From contig NZ_MXAP01000023.1 in NCBI RefSeq assembly GCF_002027555.1, positions 1 through 36,095 on the forward strand: a DNA stretch of 36,095 bases. The letters run 5' to 3'. This stretch comes from Moraxella equi (GTDB lineage Bacteria; Pseudomonadota; Gammaproteobacteria; Pseudomonadales; Moraxellaceae). The notes under the pieces are model-generated. The model worked only from the letters and a program-made list of their open reading frames with translations, was not told the origin of the DNA and ran no database searches. This document shows positions 28,487-36,095 of this stretch, one piece after another. The translations under genes and the position numbers were made by a program. Each line of letters begins with the position of its first letter. Within the stretch, counting starts at the first letter, position 1.

Positions 28487-28502
28487 TGTTTCACGTGAAA
28501 CG
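28487..28502. promoter_or_regulatory. parS centromere-like site (ParB binding)
   Basis: TGTTTCACGTGAAACG matches the conserved chromosomal parS sequence TGTTTCACGTGAAACA in 15 of 16 positions and has a perfect 14-base palindrome core (28488-28501). Chromosomal parS sites cluster around the replication origin. Confidence 0.88.
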
Positions 28503-28519
28503 CTATTTATATATGTAAA

Positions 28520-28649
28520 GCTAACAAAATTGAATTTTACTACGAAAAACTTTTGCCACAAGCTTGCCTGCGGGTCAGTTTCCGTTATGGTTCGACTTAG
28601 CTCACCACGAACGAAAAACCGTAGCACTTTTTCATTTTGTAGAGTGTAT
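28520..28649. repeat. Intergenic repeat, family B, long copy
   Basis: Starts with CAAAATTGAATTTTACTACG and ends CTTTTTCATTTTGTAGAGTG, like 14921-14980, but with a longer middle. The short copy looks like an internal deletion of this form. Confidence 0.65.
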
Positions 28650-28718
28650 CATCAGTCCATTTATCAAGACAAGCCATGGTGATAACCCCAAGACAACCCA
28701 ACCAAATAACTTTTAGCC

Positions 28719-28760
28719 AAAAAACAGCAAAACCGCAAATAAACATTTGCGGTTTTGCTG
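28719..28760 (-). terminator. Strong terminator downstream of the histidine phosphatase gene
   Basis: A perfect 16-base stem (CAGCAAAACCGCAAAT and its complement) with a 4-base loop. Six T follow on the minus strand, so it acts leftward. Confidence 0.88.
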
Positions 28761-28936
28761 TATAGGAGATGTTACTCCGTGTGTCCATAACTTCTATCCA
28801 TAATATCAGCGTTCATCCGTGTTGGTATGTCCGTGTACCCTCTCCTTGCTGATGAGTGTATTATGCCAAAACGGCAACCATAAGAAAATACGCAAAAATC
28901 GCAAAGTTTTGTCAGTATTTTCTTACAAATTCAACA

Positions 28937-29587
28937 TCAATCATCACCCCTAACTCTCACCTTGCTTATTGTGCTGTGTCCGTCATCGCTTATCATCAGA
29001 TAAACTTCACAGTTTTTGGGGCGGACGGCAAGCTCAAATTCTCTAAATTTTATCATATTAAACAGGCGTGGACACTCGCCCCCATGATAGCCAAGCATCA
29101 ATTGCCACATGAGCATACCTAGCCACATACCATGCGTAAAGACTACATAAGTGCCGTCTGGCAAGGCATCAAACGCATCACGCACCGCCTTGACACGCTC
29201 TGCAAGGTTCGCAAAATTATCGGTTGTGGGGCTGTCGGTGTGGATTTTGTCATTATTTGCCCAGTAGTCGTCCGCCATGTTGACGATTTGGGGCAATGTC
29301 AAATCCTTGATATGCTCATAATCTAGGTAATTAAACTCTCTTAAATCATCAATCTGTATAGGGGTCATGCCCGTCCTATCCAAATAAGGCTGTGCCGTCT
29401 GGTGCGTGCGGATATAGGACGACACAAAAACCTTGTCAGGCATGGGGACGTGTGTGATAAGCCAGTCCGCCACGTCTGTCGCTTGGTTTTGCCCGAGCTT
29501 GGTAATGGCAATCTTATGGTTTGGACGAATGGCGTGTCCTGCGTTGGATTCGGATTGGGCGTGGCGGATTAGGTAGAATTTTTTCAT
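28937..29587 (-). CDS. Histidine phosphatase family protein
   Basis: A 216-residue member of the phosphoglycerate mutase-like clan. The N-terminal YLIRHAQSESN holds the phospho-accepting His (residue 8). Other expected residues are visible: Arg in SSYIRTHQTA, Glu in LREFNYLDYE, and a second His in VVFTHGMWLG. The physiological substrate cannot be told; it need not be a mutase. It starts three bases after the broken YafQ-type toxin gene and ends before a strong terminator. Confidence 0.9.
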   Translation of the reverse strand: MKKFYLIRHAQSESNAGHAIRPNHKIAITKLGQNQATDVADWLITHVPMPDKVFVSSYIRTHQTAQPYLDRTGMTPIQIDDLREFNYLDYEHIKDLTLPQIVNMADDYWANNDKIHTDSPTTDNFANLAERVKAVRDAFDALPDGTYVVFTHGMWLGMLMWQLMLGYHGGECPRLFNMIKFREFELAVRPKNCEVYLMISDDGHSTISKVRVRGDD

Positions 29588-29590
29588 GGG

Positions 29591-29880
29591 TTATTTATCA
29601 GCGTTTTTAAAAACTTCCGAATGCGTGTCCAAATAATGTAGCTCTAACACCTTATCATCGTCCGATATCTTATAAAGCAATACCAAATCATTTTTGACGT
29701 GGCAATCACGATATGCTTTTAGATTGCCTGTTAGGGCATGGTCTTTATATTTGGGCGGTAGGGGCGTGCGATGAATGAGACAGTTGATACTTCTGCCCAT
29801 TCGCCACTGATAAGGTGTAGATAATGCTTTTTGGCACACCGTTTAAATGATGAGAAAATCTCAATCTCTCGTGGCTTTTG
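29591..29880 (-). pseudogene. YafQ/RelE-type toxin, frameshifted
   Basis: The C-terminal part (INCLIHRTPLPPKYKDHALTG, YRDCHVKNDLVLLYKI) matches YafQ, an mRNA interferase that cuts at the ribosome. A plausible N-terminus (REIEIFSSFKRCAKKHYLHL) is found just upstream in another frame. The two join if one base is restored between 29788 and 29789. No start codon is visible for the N-terminal part, so there may be a second lesion. The final catalytic His/Phe region (THSEVF) remains. The preceding antitoxin is also broken. Confidence 0.75.
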
Positions 29881-29884
29881 ATGA

Positions 29885-30170
29885 TTATCGCTTATTTGCC
29901 AAATCCGTCATCATCTCATCAAAATCGGCATAACGCACCGATTTGCCTGCCTGTTTTTCTCGCTCGTTGGCATTTAGGGCAACCAGCACCTGCTCGCAAA
30001 GTTCATCATTTGCTTGCCAATCAAAGGATAAAGGCACGGTTTTGGTTTTGATGACTTACATTAGCAAAGAGTTTGAAGGCTTGGGGAACGGTCAAGCCAT
30101 AGCCTGATAACACATCGGCAAATTCTTGTCTTACCTTAGGGTCAAAGCTCATGTTAAAATTACCGCTCAT
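29885..30170 (-). pseudogene. RelB/DinJ-type antitoxin, frameshifted
   Basis: ATG 30170 follows a strong ribosome site (AAAGGAGC). It encodes MSGNFNMSFDPKVRQEFADV, then GLTVPQAFKLFAN, the ribbon-helix-helix N-terminus typical of DinJ. One extra base near 30054-30060 then shifts the frame. Beyond it the protein continues VIKTKTVPLSFDW and ends YADFDEMMTDLANKR at TAA 29885-29887. The length of 286 bases is one more than 95 codons, which agrees with a single insertion. It is followed directly by the broken toxin. Confidence 0.8.
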
Positions 30171-30339
30171 GACAGCTCCTTTTTCGTGGGTTTTTCTTTA
30201 TTTTATCGTGATTATTTGAAAAATGCAATGAATGGGCATGGATTTGGGCGGTGTGTGGTGTGTATCTATGACTGGGCTAAAAACCAACGCCATGTTGGAT
30301 TTTTTGTTATTTTGAAGTGGTTTGTACGCTGTTTTGGCA

Positions 30340-30501
30340 TTATTTTGCTGTTAGCATTCTAAATCCTGCGTAGCCCACAAAAACAAAAATACTAACTGCC
30401 AATAACTGCCCTGCATTTATAGATTTGTCCATGATAAACCTATAAATCAACCCAACAAAGAAAATCCCACCCCATAACATCGCAAGCCCTGCAAATATCA
30501 T
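30340..30501 (-). CDS. Very small membrane protein, downstream of a coupled ORF
   Basis: From ATG 30501 it reads 53 residues (MIFAGLAMLWGGIFFVGLIY...) with two membrane segments. Its ATG overlaps the TGA of the preceding ORF as ATGA, a classic sign of translational coupling. Alternatively the two are one gene of about 125 residues broken by a frameshift near 30500-30540. I do not recognise either part. Confidence 0.45.
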   Translation of the reverse strand: MIFAGLAMLWGGIFFVGLIYRFIMDKSINAGQLLAVSIFVFVGYAGFRMLTAK

Positions 30502-30716
30502 TCGCCACGCCCTACCAAATATACCCAATTGATGAAGTGGCGTAATTGCTTGGGCAGGATAATATCGGTATTTAAAATAGCGATGAGTACTAGCATTGTA
30601 TTTATAATGGATAAAACAATAGCTGTGCCATTTCGAATATTGCCTTCCGCCAGTATTTTTATCATAAATAGAATATAAATAAGAGCGATAAGGCAACGAA
30701 TAATGCTAAATTTCAT
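30498..30716 (-). CDS. Small membrane protein, function unknown
   Basis: From ATG 30716 it encodes 72 residues (MKFSIIRCLIALIYILFMIK...) with two membrane segments and a short polar tail. It begins 94 bases after parC in the same direction and could be read with it. The frame is open four codons further up, but MKFS is the natural membrane-protein start. It is coupled to, or a broken half of, the next ORF. Confidence 0.5.
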   Translation of the reverse strand: MKFSIIRCLIALIYILFMIKILAEGNIRNGTAIVLSIINTMLVLIAILNTDIILPKQLRHFINWVYLVGRGE

Positions 30717-30809
30717 GGTATTTTCCAAGATTGTTCAGTTGGGCATAGGGTGCGTACCACACACCCATTTTTTCATTTAAAAGTGCGTGATACATACCCC
30801 ACAAAACAC

Positions 30810-33044
30810 CTAATTCTCCACCTTTTCCGTTTTTTCCACACGCTCCACGCCTATCCCCACCACGCTCAAAAACCCTTTTGGCAATGCTCCGCCACGCCCC
30901 GCACGTTTGCCCCGATAGCTTGCCCAGTCGGCAGGTTTTAGGGTGAGCGTGCATTTATTGGTGCGAATGATAAGATTGTCCGTATCGGCTAAGGCACACA
31001 CCGCCACCAGCGTTTCGTTGTCTTTTAGGCTCATGAGTTTGTTGCCCTTGCCCTTTGCCAGTACGGGCAATTCATCACGGTTAAAGATGAGCAGATTTCC
31101 GCCACTACTTACCACCGCAATGTGCGTGGCGTTGCCCACAGGGGCAAATGGCAACAGGGTCGCATCCCCCAGATTGACCACCGCTTTACCTGCTTTTTGG
31201 GCGGTGTCTAGCCCTTTGGTGTCGGTGATAAAGCCGTAGCCTTGACTGCTGGCTAGGATAATGGGGCATTGTTCAAATAGGGCTTGCTCAATTTTTACGC
31301 CATTTGCCAAGTTGAGCATACTGCTAATCGGCTCGCCCTGCCCACGAGCGGACGGCAGACTTGCCGTGTCTAGCCCATAGCTACGCCCCATGTTATCAAG
31401 GACGATAAGTCGCTCACCCGTCTTGCCAAGGGCGTGCGTGGCGTACTCATCGCCTGTACGAAAGTTTAGGGCGACAGGGTCAATCTCGTGCCCTTTTGCC
31501 ATGCGAATCCAGCCTGCTTTTGAGATGATGACGGTTACGCTCTCGCTCGGGGTCAGCTCGGACGCTTTGACAGCGACAGATTCTTCACGCTCCACGACGG
31601 GCGATTTGCGTTTATCGCCATGTGTTTTCATGTCAAAGGTTAGCTCGTCTATGAGTAGGCTTGTTAGGCTGTCGGGGTTATTTATTTGCTCGGCGATGAT
31701 GGCTCGCTCTTTTTGTAGTTCGTCTCGCTCGGCATTTAGCTCAATTTCTTCTAGTTTGGCTAATTGGCGAAGTTTGATGTCAAGAATGGCGTCCGCTTGG
31801 GTGTCAGACAGCCCATAGCGGCTCATCAAGACCGCCTTGGGGTCGTCTTCGGTGCGAATGATGGCAATGACTTCATCAATGTGCAAATAGGCAATGAGCA
31901 AACCTGCCAAGATGTGCAAGCGTTTGTCAATCTTGTCCAGGCGGTTTTGGAGTCGTCTTAGCACCACCGCACGGCGTGATGAGAGCCATTCGGATAGGAT
32001 TTGTTTTAAATTTTTGACCTCAGGTTTGCCATTTAGCCCAATCATATTCATATTGACCCGATAGGACGTTTCTAGGTCGGTCGTGGCAAACAGATGAGCC
32101 ATGATTTTGTCAATCTCAACCTTACCCCGCTTAAATTCAATGACAATACGACAAGCGTTCTCGTGGTCGGATTCGTCTGTGATGTCATTGACCCACGGCA
32201 GTTTTTTGTCGGTCATGAGTTTGGCAATCTGTTCAATGATTTTTGAGCCTGAGACCTGATAGGGCAAAGCGTCTATGATGACGGTATTTTTGTCTTGCTT
32301 GTCAATATGATAAGTCGCTCGCATTTTGTAATTGCCACGCCCTGTTTCGTACATTTTGACAAGCTCATCTTTTGGTGTGATAATCTCGGCAGATGTCGGC
32401 AAATCAGGGGCAAGTACCGTTTTGCATAGCTCGGCTGTGGTGATGGTAGGGTTTTTTAGGAGTTTGATACACGCCTTGACGGTCTCGGTGAGATTGTGGG
32501 GCGGAATGTCGGTCGCCATACCCACGGCTATGCCTGTGGTGCCGTTTAGCAAGATGTTTGGCAGGCGGGCAGGGAGCGTGGCAGGCTCGCTCATCGTGCC
32601 GTCAAAGTTGGGGATAAAATCCACCGTACCTTCGCCAAGCTCGGACAACAGGGTGCTGGCGTAATTGCTCATCTTGGCTTCGGTGTATCGCATGGCGGCA
32701 AAGGATTTGGGGTCGTCAGGACTGCCCCAGTTGCCTTGCCCCATGACAAGCGGATAACGGTAGCTAAACGGCTGTGCCATAAGCACCATGGCTTCATAGC
32801 ACGCTGTGTCGCCATGCGGGTGGTATTTGCCAAGCACGTCGCCCACGGTGCGGGCGGACTTTTTGGGTTTGGCGGTGTGGCGAAGTCCTAACTCATTCAT
32901 GGCGTAGATGATACGGCGTTGAACGGGCTTTAAGCCGTCAGCGATGTGCGGTAAGGCTCTGTCCATGATGACGTACATGGCGTAATTTAGGTAGGCGGAT
33001 TCGGTAAATTCGGCAATGGAGCGGGTGTCAAAATCGGTTTTCAT
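30810..33044 (-). CDS. parC: DNA topoisomerase IV subunit A
   Basis: The DNA-cleaving subunit of topoisomerase IV, which unlinks sister chromosomes. The 744-residue product (E. coli ParC: 752) begins with an [21 protein letters not shown] block and has [19 protein letters not shown] and the catalytic Tyr in [11 protein letters not shown]. The C-terminal region (about 490-740) has the beta-pinwheel repeats of the topoisomerase IV type and no full GyrA box. Thr occupies position 80, where E. coli has Ser, and Glu84 is kept. It lies 2.4 kb from gyrB, while parE is not in the window. Confidence 0.97.
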   Translation of the reverse strand: MKTDFDTRSIAEFTESAYLNYAMYVIMDRALPHIADGLKPVQRRIIYAMNELGLRHTAKPKKSARTVGDVLGKYHPHGDTACYEAMVLMAQPFSYRYPLVMGQGNWGSPDDPKSFAAMRYTEAKMSNYASTLLSELGEGTVDFIPNFDGTMSEPATLPARLPNILLNGTTGIAVGMATDIPPHNLTETVKACIKLLKNPTITTAELCKTVLAPDLPTSAEIITPKDELVKMYETGRGNYKMRATYHIDKQDKNTVIIDALPYQVSGSKIIEQIAKLMTDKKLPWVNDITDESDHENACRIVIEFKRGKVEIDKIMAHLFATTDLETSYRVNMNMIGLNGKPEVKNLKQILSEWLSSRRAVVLRRLQNRLDKIDKRLHILAGLLIAYLHIDEVIAIIRTEDDPKAVLMSRYGLSDTQADAILDIKLRQLAKLEEIELNAERDELQKERAIIAEQINNPDSLTSLLIDELTFDMKTHGDKRKSPVVEREESVAVKASELTPSESVTVIISKAGWIRMAKGHEIDPVALNFRTGDEYATHALGKTGERLIVLDNMGRSYGLDTASLPSARGQGEPISSMLNLANGVKIEQALFEQCPIILASSQGYGFITDTKGLDTAQKAGKAVVNLGDATLLPFAPVGNATHIAVVSSGGNLLIFNRDELPVLAKGKGNKLMSLKDNETLVAVCALADTDNLIIRTNKCTLTLKPADWASYRGKRAGRGGALPKGFLSVVGIGVERVEKTEKVEN

Positions 33045-33194
33045 GGTGTGGTGTCAATAAAAATTTGGGGTATTGTAGCAAACTTAATAAAAAATGGCTA
33101 TTTGTCAGGGGGCTAAAAATATCGCTACCCAACACTCTAAATTTATGCTAATCTATATTTAAATCCTTTATTTTATTAGCCATTAGGAGTTATC

Positions 33195-33518
33195 ATGGAC
33201 ATCAACAAACACAAAGCCGATTTGCTTGCCCTAAAAGCAGAGTATGAATACCGCATTGACAAAATCACTAATCACCTAGAAAACCCCCAAGATGAGCTAG
33301 GACAACATTGGGACGACCAAGCTGTCGCCGCCCAAGAAAATGACATGCGTAAAAATTTGCTCATCGAAGCCCAAGACAACCTTGCCAAAGTCAATGTCGC
33401 TTTATCTTGCATTGAAAACGACTTGTATGGCGAATGCAGTGAGTGCGGTGAAGAGATAGAAGAAGGGCGACTCGACGCGGTGCCGTATGCCACAGAGTGT
33501 ATCAAGCACGCCAAATAG
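33195..33518 (+). CDS. DksA/TraR-type zinc-finger protein
   Basis: A 107-residue protein with a long N-terminal coiled coil (about residues 1-75, interrupted by NPQDELGQHWDDQAVAAQEND) and a C-terminal zinc finger: CSEC, then EEGRLDAVPYATEC, then IKH. This is the DksA/TraR pattern, but the fourth Cys is replaced by His, giving a CxxC...CxxH site. It is shorter than DksA (151), closer to the short DksA-like proteins, and would be expected to enter the RNA polymerase secondary channel. It converges on relA across a shared terminator, a suggestive position for a stringent-response factor. Confidence 0.85.
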   Translation: MDINKHKADLLALKAEYEYRIDKITNHLENPQDELGQHWDDQAVAAQENDMRKNLLIEAQDNLAKVNVALSCIENDLYGECSECGEEIEEGRLDAVPYATECIKHAK

Positions 33519-33534
33519 ACAGCCTGACAACCAT

Positions 33535-33562
33535 AAAAAGCGGTTCATTCTGAACCGTTTTT
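33535..33562. terminator. Bidirectional terminator between the DksA-like gene and relA
   Basis: CGGTTCA pairs with TGAACCG across a TTC loop, with A and T runs on either side, between convergent genes. Confidence 0.87.
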
Positions 33563-33581
33563 GTTTTGGCGTTTTTAAATC

Positions 33582-35948
33582 CTAGCCCACACTGCGCCTT
33601 GCTTTGACCACGCTTGGCTGTTGTTCGATTTTGGCAAGCAGGCGAGATAAATGCTCAATGCCTGCCACTTCCACAAAGAATTTCATCTGAGCGTCCATGC
33701 CGTCATCAAAGACTGTCTCGGCACGTTGGATATTGACTTTCTCACGGTCGATGACATTAAACAAATCCCGCAGCAGTCCGCTTGTGGCGTGAGTGTCCAC
33801 GACCACACAGACAGGCTGATACCGCCCAAACTCCGCTTGCCAGTCGGCACAGACGACCCGCTCTGGCTCTTTTTGGGCGAGCCGTGACAGCTCCACGCAG
33901 TCACTACTGTGGATACTGACCCCATTCATGAGCGTAATAAAGCCTGTGATGGGTTCGCCATGTACAGGGTTACAGCATTTGGCAAGATGTATCTCGACAT
34001 TGTCAAGCCCATGCACGTCAATCTTGTATTTGTTGGGGCGAGTTTGGGGTTTGGATTCGATGTGCGTTTCGCTGACATTGGGCGTACTTAGGTTCAAATC
34101 CTTGATGATTTTGCCTGAGATTTGGCTAACCCCAATCTCGCCCATGGTGATGGCAAGATACAGCTCATCTTCGCCCTTGTAGTCCAGCTCTCGGCACAGC
34201 ACACCAAAGTCCACGCCCGACACCGCCACGCTCAGTCGCTCTAACTCACGCAGTAGCAGGGTCTTGCCTGTTTCGATGTTTTTGTCACGGTCTTGTTTGT
34301 TAAACCATTGGCGTAGTTTGGCTTTGGCACGAGCGGTATGGATGTATCCGAGCGATGAGACAAGCCAGTCACGATTCGGCTCACGGCTTGATTTGGTGAT
34401 GATCTCCACTTGGTCGCCTGTTTTGGGCTGATGAGTCAGTGGCACATAACGCCCGTTTACCCTTGCCCCTTGGGCACGATTGCCAACTTCGGTATGCACA
34501 TGGTAGGCAAAGTCAAGCACGGTCGCCCCCTTGGGCAGTTCGGTGATGTCCCCGTCTCGGCTAAACACGTAGATTTGTTGGACGTTATCAAGGTTGTCAA
34601 GCTCTATCTCGTCGCTCTCGCTTTTGTCTCCGCCTAAGAGCTGTCTTAGTGAGCTGATTTTGGCGGTGAGATAGTCGTCCGTTTTATTGCCCTTTAAGCC
34701 CTCTTTATAATTGACGTGCGACGCCTTACCAAGCTCCGCCTCAAAGTGCATGTCAAAGGTGCGAATCTGCACTTCTAGGGTGCGATTTTGGGCGATGACG
34801 ACCGTGTGTAGCGACTTGTAGCCGTTGGGTTTGGGGTTGGTGATGTAGTCATCAAACTGCTCGGGGACGTGTCGCCACAGTCCATGCACCACGCCTAGGG
34901 TGTGATAGCACTCGGCGTTGGTGTTTACCAGTACCCGTAGGGCTCTGATGTCATAGAGCTGGTCAAAGGATAGGTTTTTCTTTATCATCTTGCGATAGAT
35001 GGAGTAGATGTGCTTGACACGCCCTGAGACTTCGCATTTGATACCGACCCGATTTAGCTCATCGGTGAGTGTTTGCTTGACTTCTTCGATGTAACGTTCA
35101 CGCTCGCTACGTTTTTGGGCAAGCAGACTGGCGATACGTTTGTACTCATCAGGGGCAAGATAGCGAAAAGCCAGGTCTTCTAATTCCCATTTTAGCTGGG
35201 CGATGGATAAGCGGTGAGCCAATGGAGCATAGATGGTCATGACCTCACGAGCCACCCGTTTTTGGCGGTCGGGTGTGGCAAAGGACAGCTCACGCATGGC
35301 AAAGGTACGCTCGGCAAGTTTGATGAGTACCGCCCGCACGTCATTGGTGGTGCTAATGAGCATGCTGTATATGGTCGATAGCTGTTCACGGTTGTTATTT
35401 TCAAAATAATCTTCAAGCCGTTTGTTGCCCTCTATCGCCTCGGACAGTCGCCCCATGGCAAGCGTGTCTTCGATGAGATGGGCGATGTCTGCCCCGAACT
35501 CATGAGCGATGGAGTCCATGCTAATTAGCTCACGCCGTACCGAGCGATAGAGCATGGCAGCGACCAGAGCGTTTTCATCTTGGAACAGATATGCCAAAAT
35601 GTCCGCCATGCCAATGCCTGTCACATACGCTCCTGAGCGAGAGTGGTGGGGTTTGGCGGATTGTATGCGGACGAACTCGCAGGCTTTTTTGAGTAGGAGT
35701 AGCTCATCTTTGCCGATACGCTGGGCGACATTAGATAGCCATTTGTCCATGTCAATGTCGGTCTCGCTAATCTTGGCAGGCGTGTCGGTGGCGTGGCTGT
35801 GGTCGTGGGTAGTGGTGAGTTTTTGACTGTGAAGCTGTGCCTGAAAATCGGGGTGCAATTGGTCTGCCACAAGGCTTGCTGCTAGGCTTGCACTGTCGCC
35901 TGAGTCTTTGCCTGTCAGCAAGGGCAAGCTGTCTCGAATCTGTACCAC
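33582..35948 (-). CDS. relA: GTP pyrophosphokinase RelA
   Basis: Makes (p)ppGpp on stalled ribosomes. The 788-residue product has a degenerate hydrolase domain: the region ILAYLFQDENALVAAMLYRS lacks the HD pair, so it is RelA and not bifunctional SpoT. The synthetase follows (YDIRALRVLVNT, EQFDDYITNPKPNGYKSLHT), then TGS (VFSRDGDITELPKGATVLDF), a Cys-containing zinc-finger-like region (CCNPVHGE...SSDC) and a C-terminal ACT domain. The start is GTG 35948 (MVQIRDSL), six bases after AAAGGA; an ATG just upstream is in another frame. MVQIR resembles the N-terminus of pseudomonad RelA. Confidence 0.95.
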   Translation of the reverse strand: MVQIRDSLPLLTGKDSGDSASLAASLVADQLHPDFQAQLHSQKLTTTHDHSHATDTPAKISETDIDMDKWLSNVAQRIGKDELLLLKKACEFVRIQSAKPHHSRSGAYVTGIGMADILAYLFQDENALVAAMLYRSVRRELISMDSIAHEFGADIAHLIEDTLAMGRLSEAIEGNKRLEDYFENNNREQLSTIYSMLISTTNDVRAVLIKLAERTFAMRELSFATPDRQKRVAREVMTIYAPLAHRLSIAQLKWELEDLAFRYLAPDEYKRIASLLAQKRSERERYIEEVKQTLTDELNRVGIKCEVSGRVKHIYSIYRKMIKKNLSFDQLYDIRALRVLVNTNAECYHTLGVVHGLWRHVPEQFDDYITNPKPNGYKSLHTVVIAQNRTLEVQIRTFDMHFEAELGKASHVNYKEGLKGNKTDDYLTAKISSLRQLLGGDKSESDEIELDNLDNVQQIYVFSRDGDITELPKGATVLDFAYHVHTEVGNRAQGARVNGRYVPLTHQPKTGDQVEIITKSSREPNRDWLVSSLGYIHTARAKAKLRQWFNKQDRDKNIETGKTLLLRELERLSVAVSGVDFGVLCRELDYKGEDELYLAITMGEIGVSQISGKIIKDLNLSTPNVSETHIESKPQTRPNKYKIDVHGLDNVEIHLAKCCNPVHGEPITGFITLMNGVSIHSSDCVELSRLAQKEPERVVCADWQAEFGRYQPVCVVVDTHATSGLLRDLFNVIDREKVNIQRAETVFDDGMDAQMKFFVEVAGIEHLSRLLAKIEQQPSVVKARRSVG

Positions 35949-36078
35949 GTCATGTCCTTTAATAACTTGTAATGATTATTTTCACAAACCCATGTTTAGC
36001 GGATTGGGTATATCAACAAAATTAACTTAAATTAAAATTGCCATAAAAAATAAAATACTCATGCTACTTATTATATTA

Positions 36079-36094
36079 TACCCCACTCTCAACT
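36079..36094. repeat. Right copy of the window-end inverted repeat
   Basis: The complement of the 16 bases at 3-18. It lies in the AT-rich region upstream of relA (35949-36095), where no gene is seen. Confidence 0.5.
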
Positions 36095-36095
36095 T

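Overview
The window reads as a piece of a Moraxellaceae chromosome, most likely Moraxella. The gene set and order (dapA, a short bamC, purC; def; ompR; relA; parC; gyrB), the Psychrobacter-type ribosome hibernation factor Balon, and a moderately AT-rich composition with AT-rich accessory patches all point that way. The two ends carry the same 16-base sequence in inverted orientation, so the window may be a contig that stops in a dispersed repeat.

Layout, left to right. 44-883: mutM on the minus strand. 1075-2365: an AT-rich run of three small membrane-protein genes, the first frameshifted and paralogous to the second. 2464-6031: ettA, a membrane protein of unknown function, and def, facing an ompR regulator that has no kinase beside it. 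7188-9337: a small GNAT acetyltransferase, a pterin dehydratase and a Balon-type gene interrupted by one in-frame stop. 9412-13712: a PhzF-family enzyme, then mltG-tmk and a DegP-family protease behind a good sigma70-type promoter. 13752-17908: two small exported proteins, a duplicated 5' end of dapA, then dapA-bamC-purC and a NIF3/YqfO-like protein. 18065-20994: an OppA-type lipoprotein facing dapE.

21047-24195 is the most unusual part. It is a markedly AT-rich island bordered by a broken IS1595-type transposase plus a MITE-like element on one side and a broken IS1-type transposase on the other. It holds a microcin C-like (peptidyl-nucleotide) locus on the minus strand: a perfect-consensus promoter, a 7-codon gene for MLGRSHN that ends in Asn like E. 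coli MccA (MRTGNAN), a terminator-like hairpin, an MccB-type ThiF/E1 adenylyltransferase split by one -1 frameshift, and an MFS exporter (MccC-like) cut off after about ten membrane segments. The heptapeptide gene is far below the size that gene finders report.

24257-36095: a 2OG-Fe(II) oxygenase, a pRiA4b ORF-3-like protein, gyrB with a near-perfect parS site upstream (suggesting the origin domain), a histidine phosphatase, a decayed DinJ/YafQ toxin-antitoxin pair, two tiny membrane ORFs, parC, a DksA-like zinc-finger protein and relA. The last two connect this end to the stringent response. Across the window the large housekeeping genes are intact, while frameshifts and stops fall in accessory genes. 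That pattern suggests real gene decay more than random sequencing error, although reads are needed to confirm each lesion.
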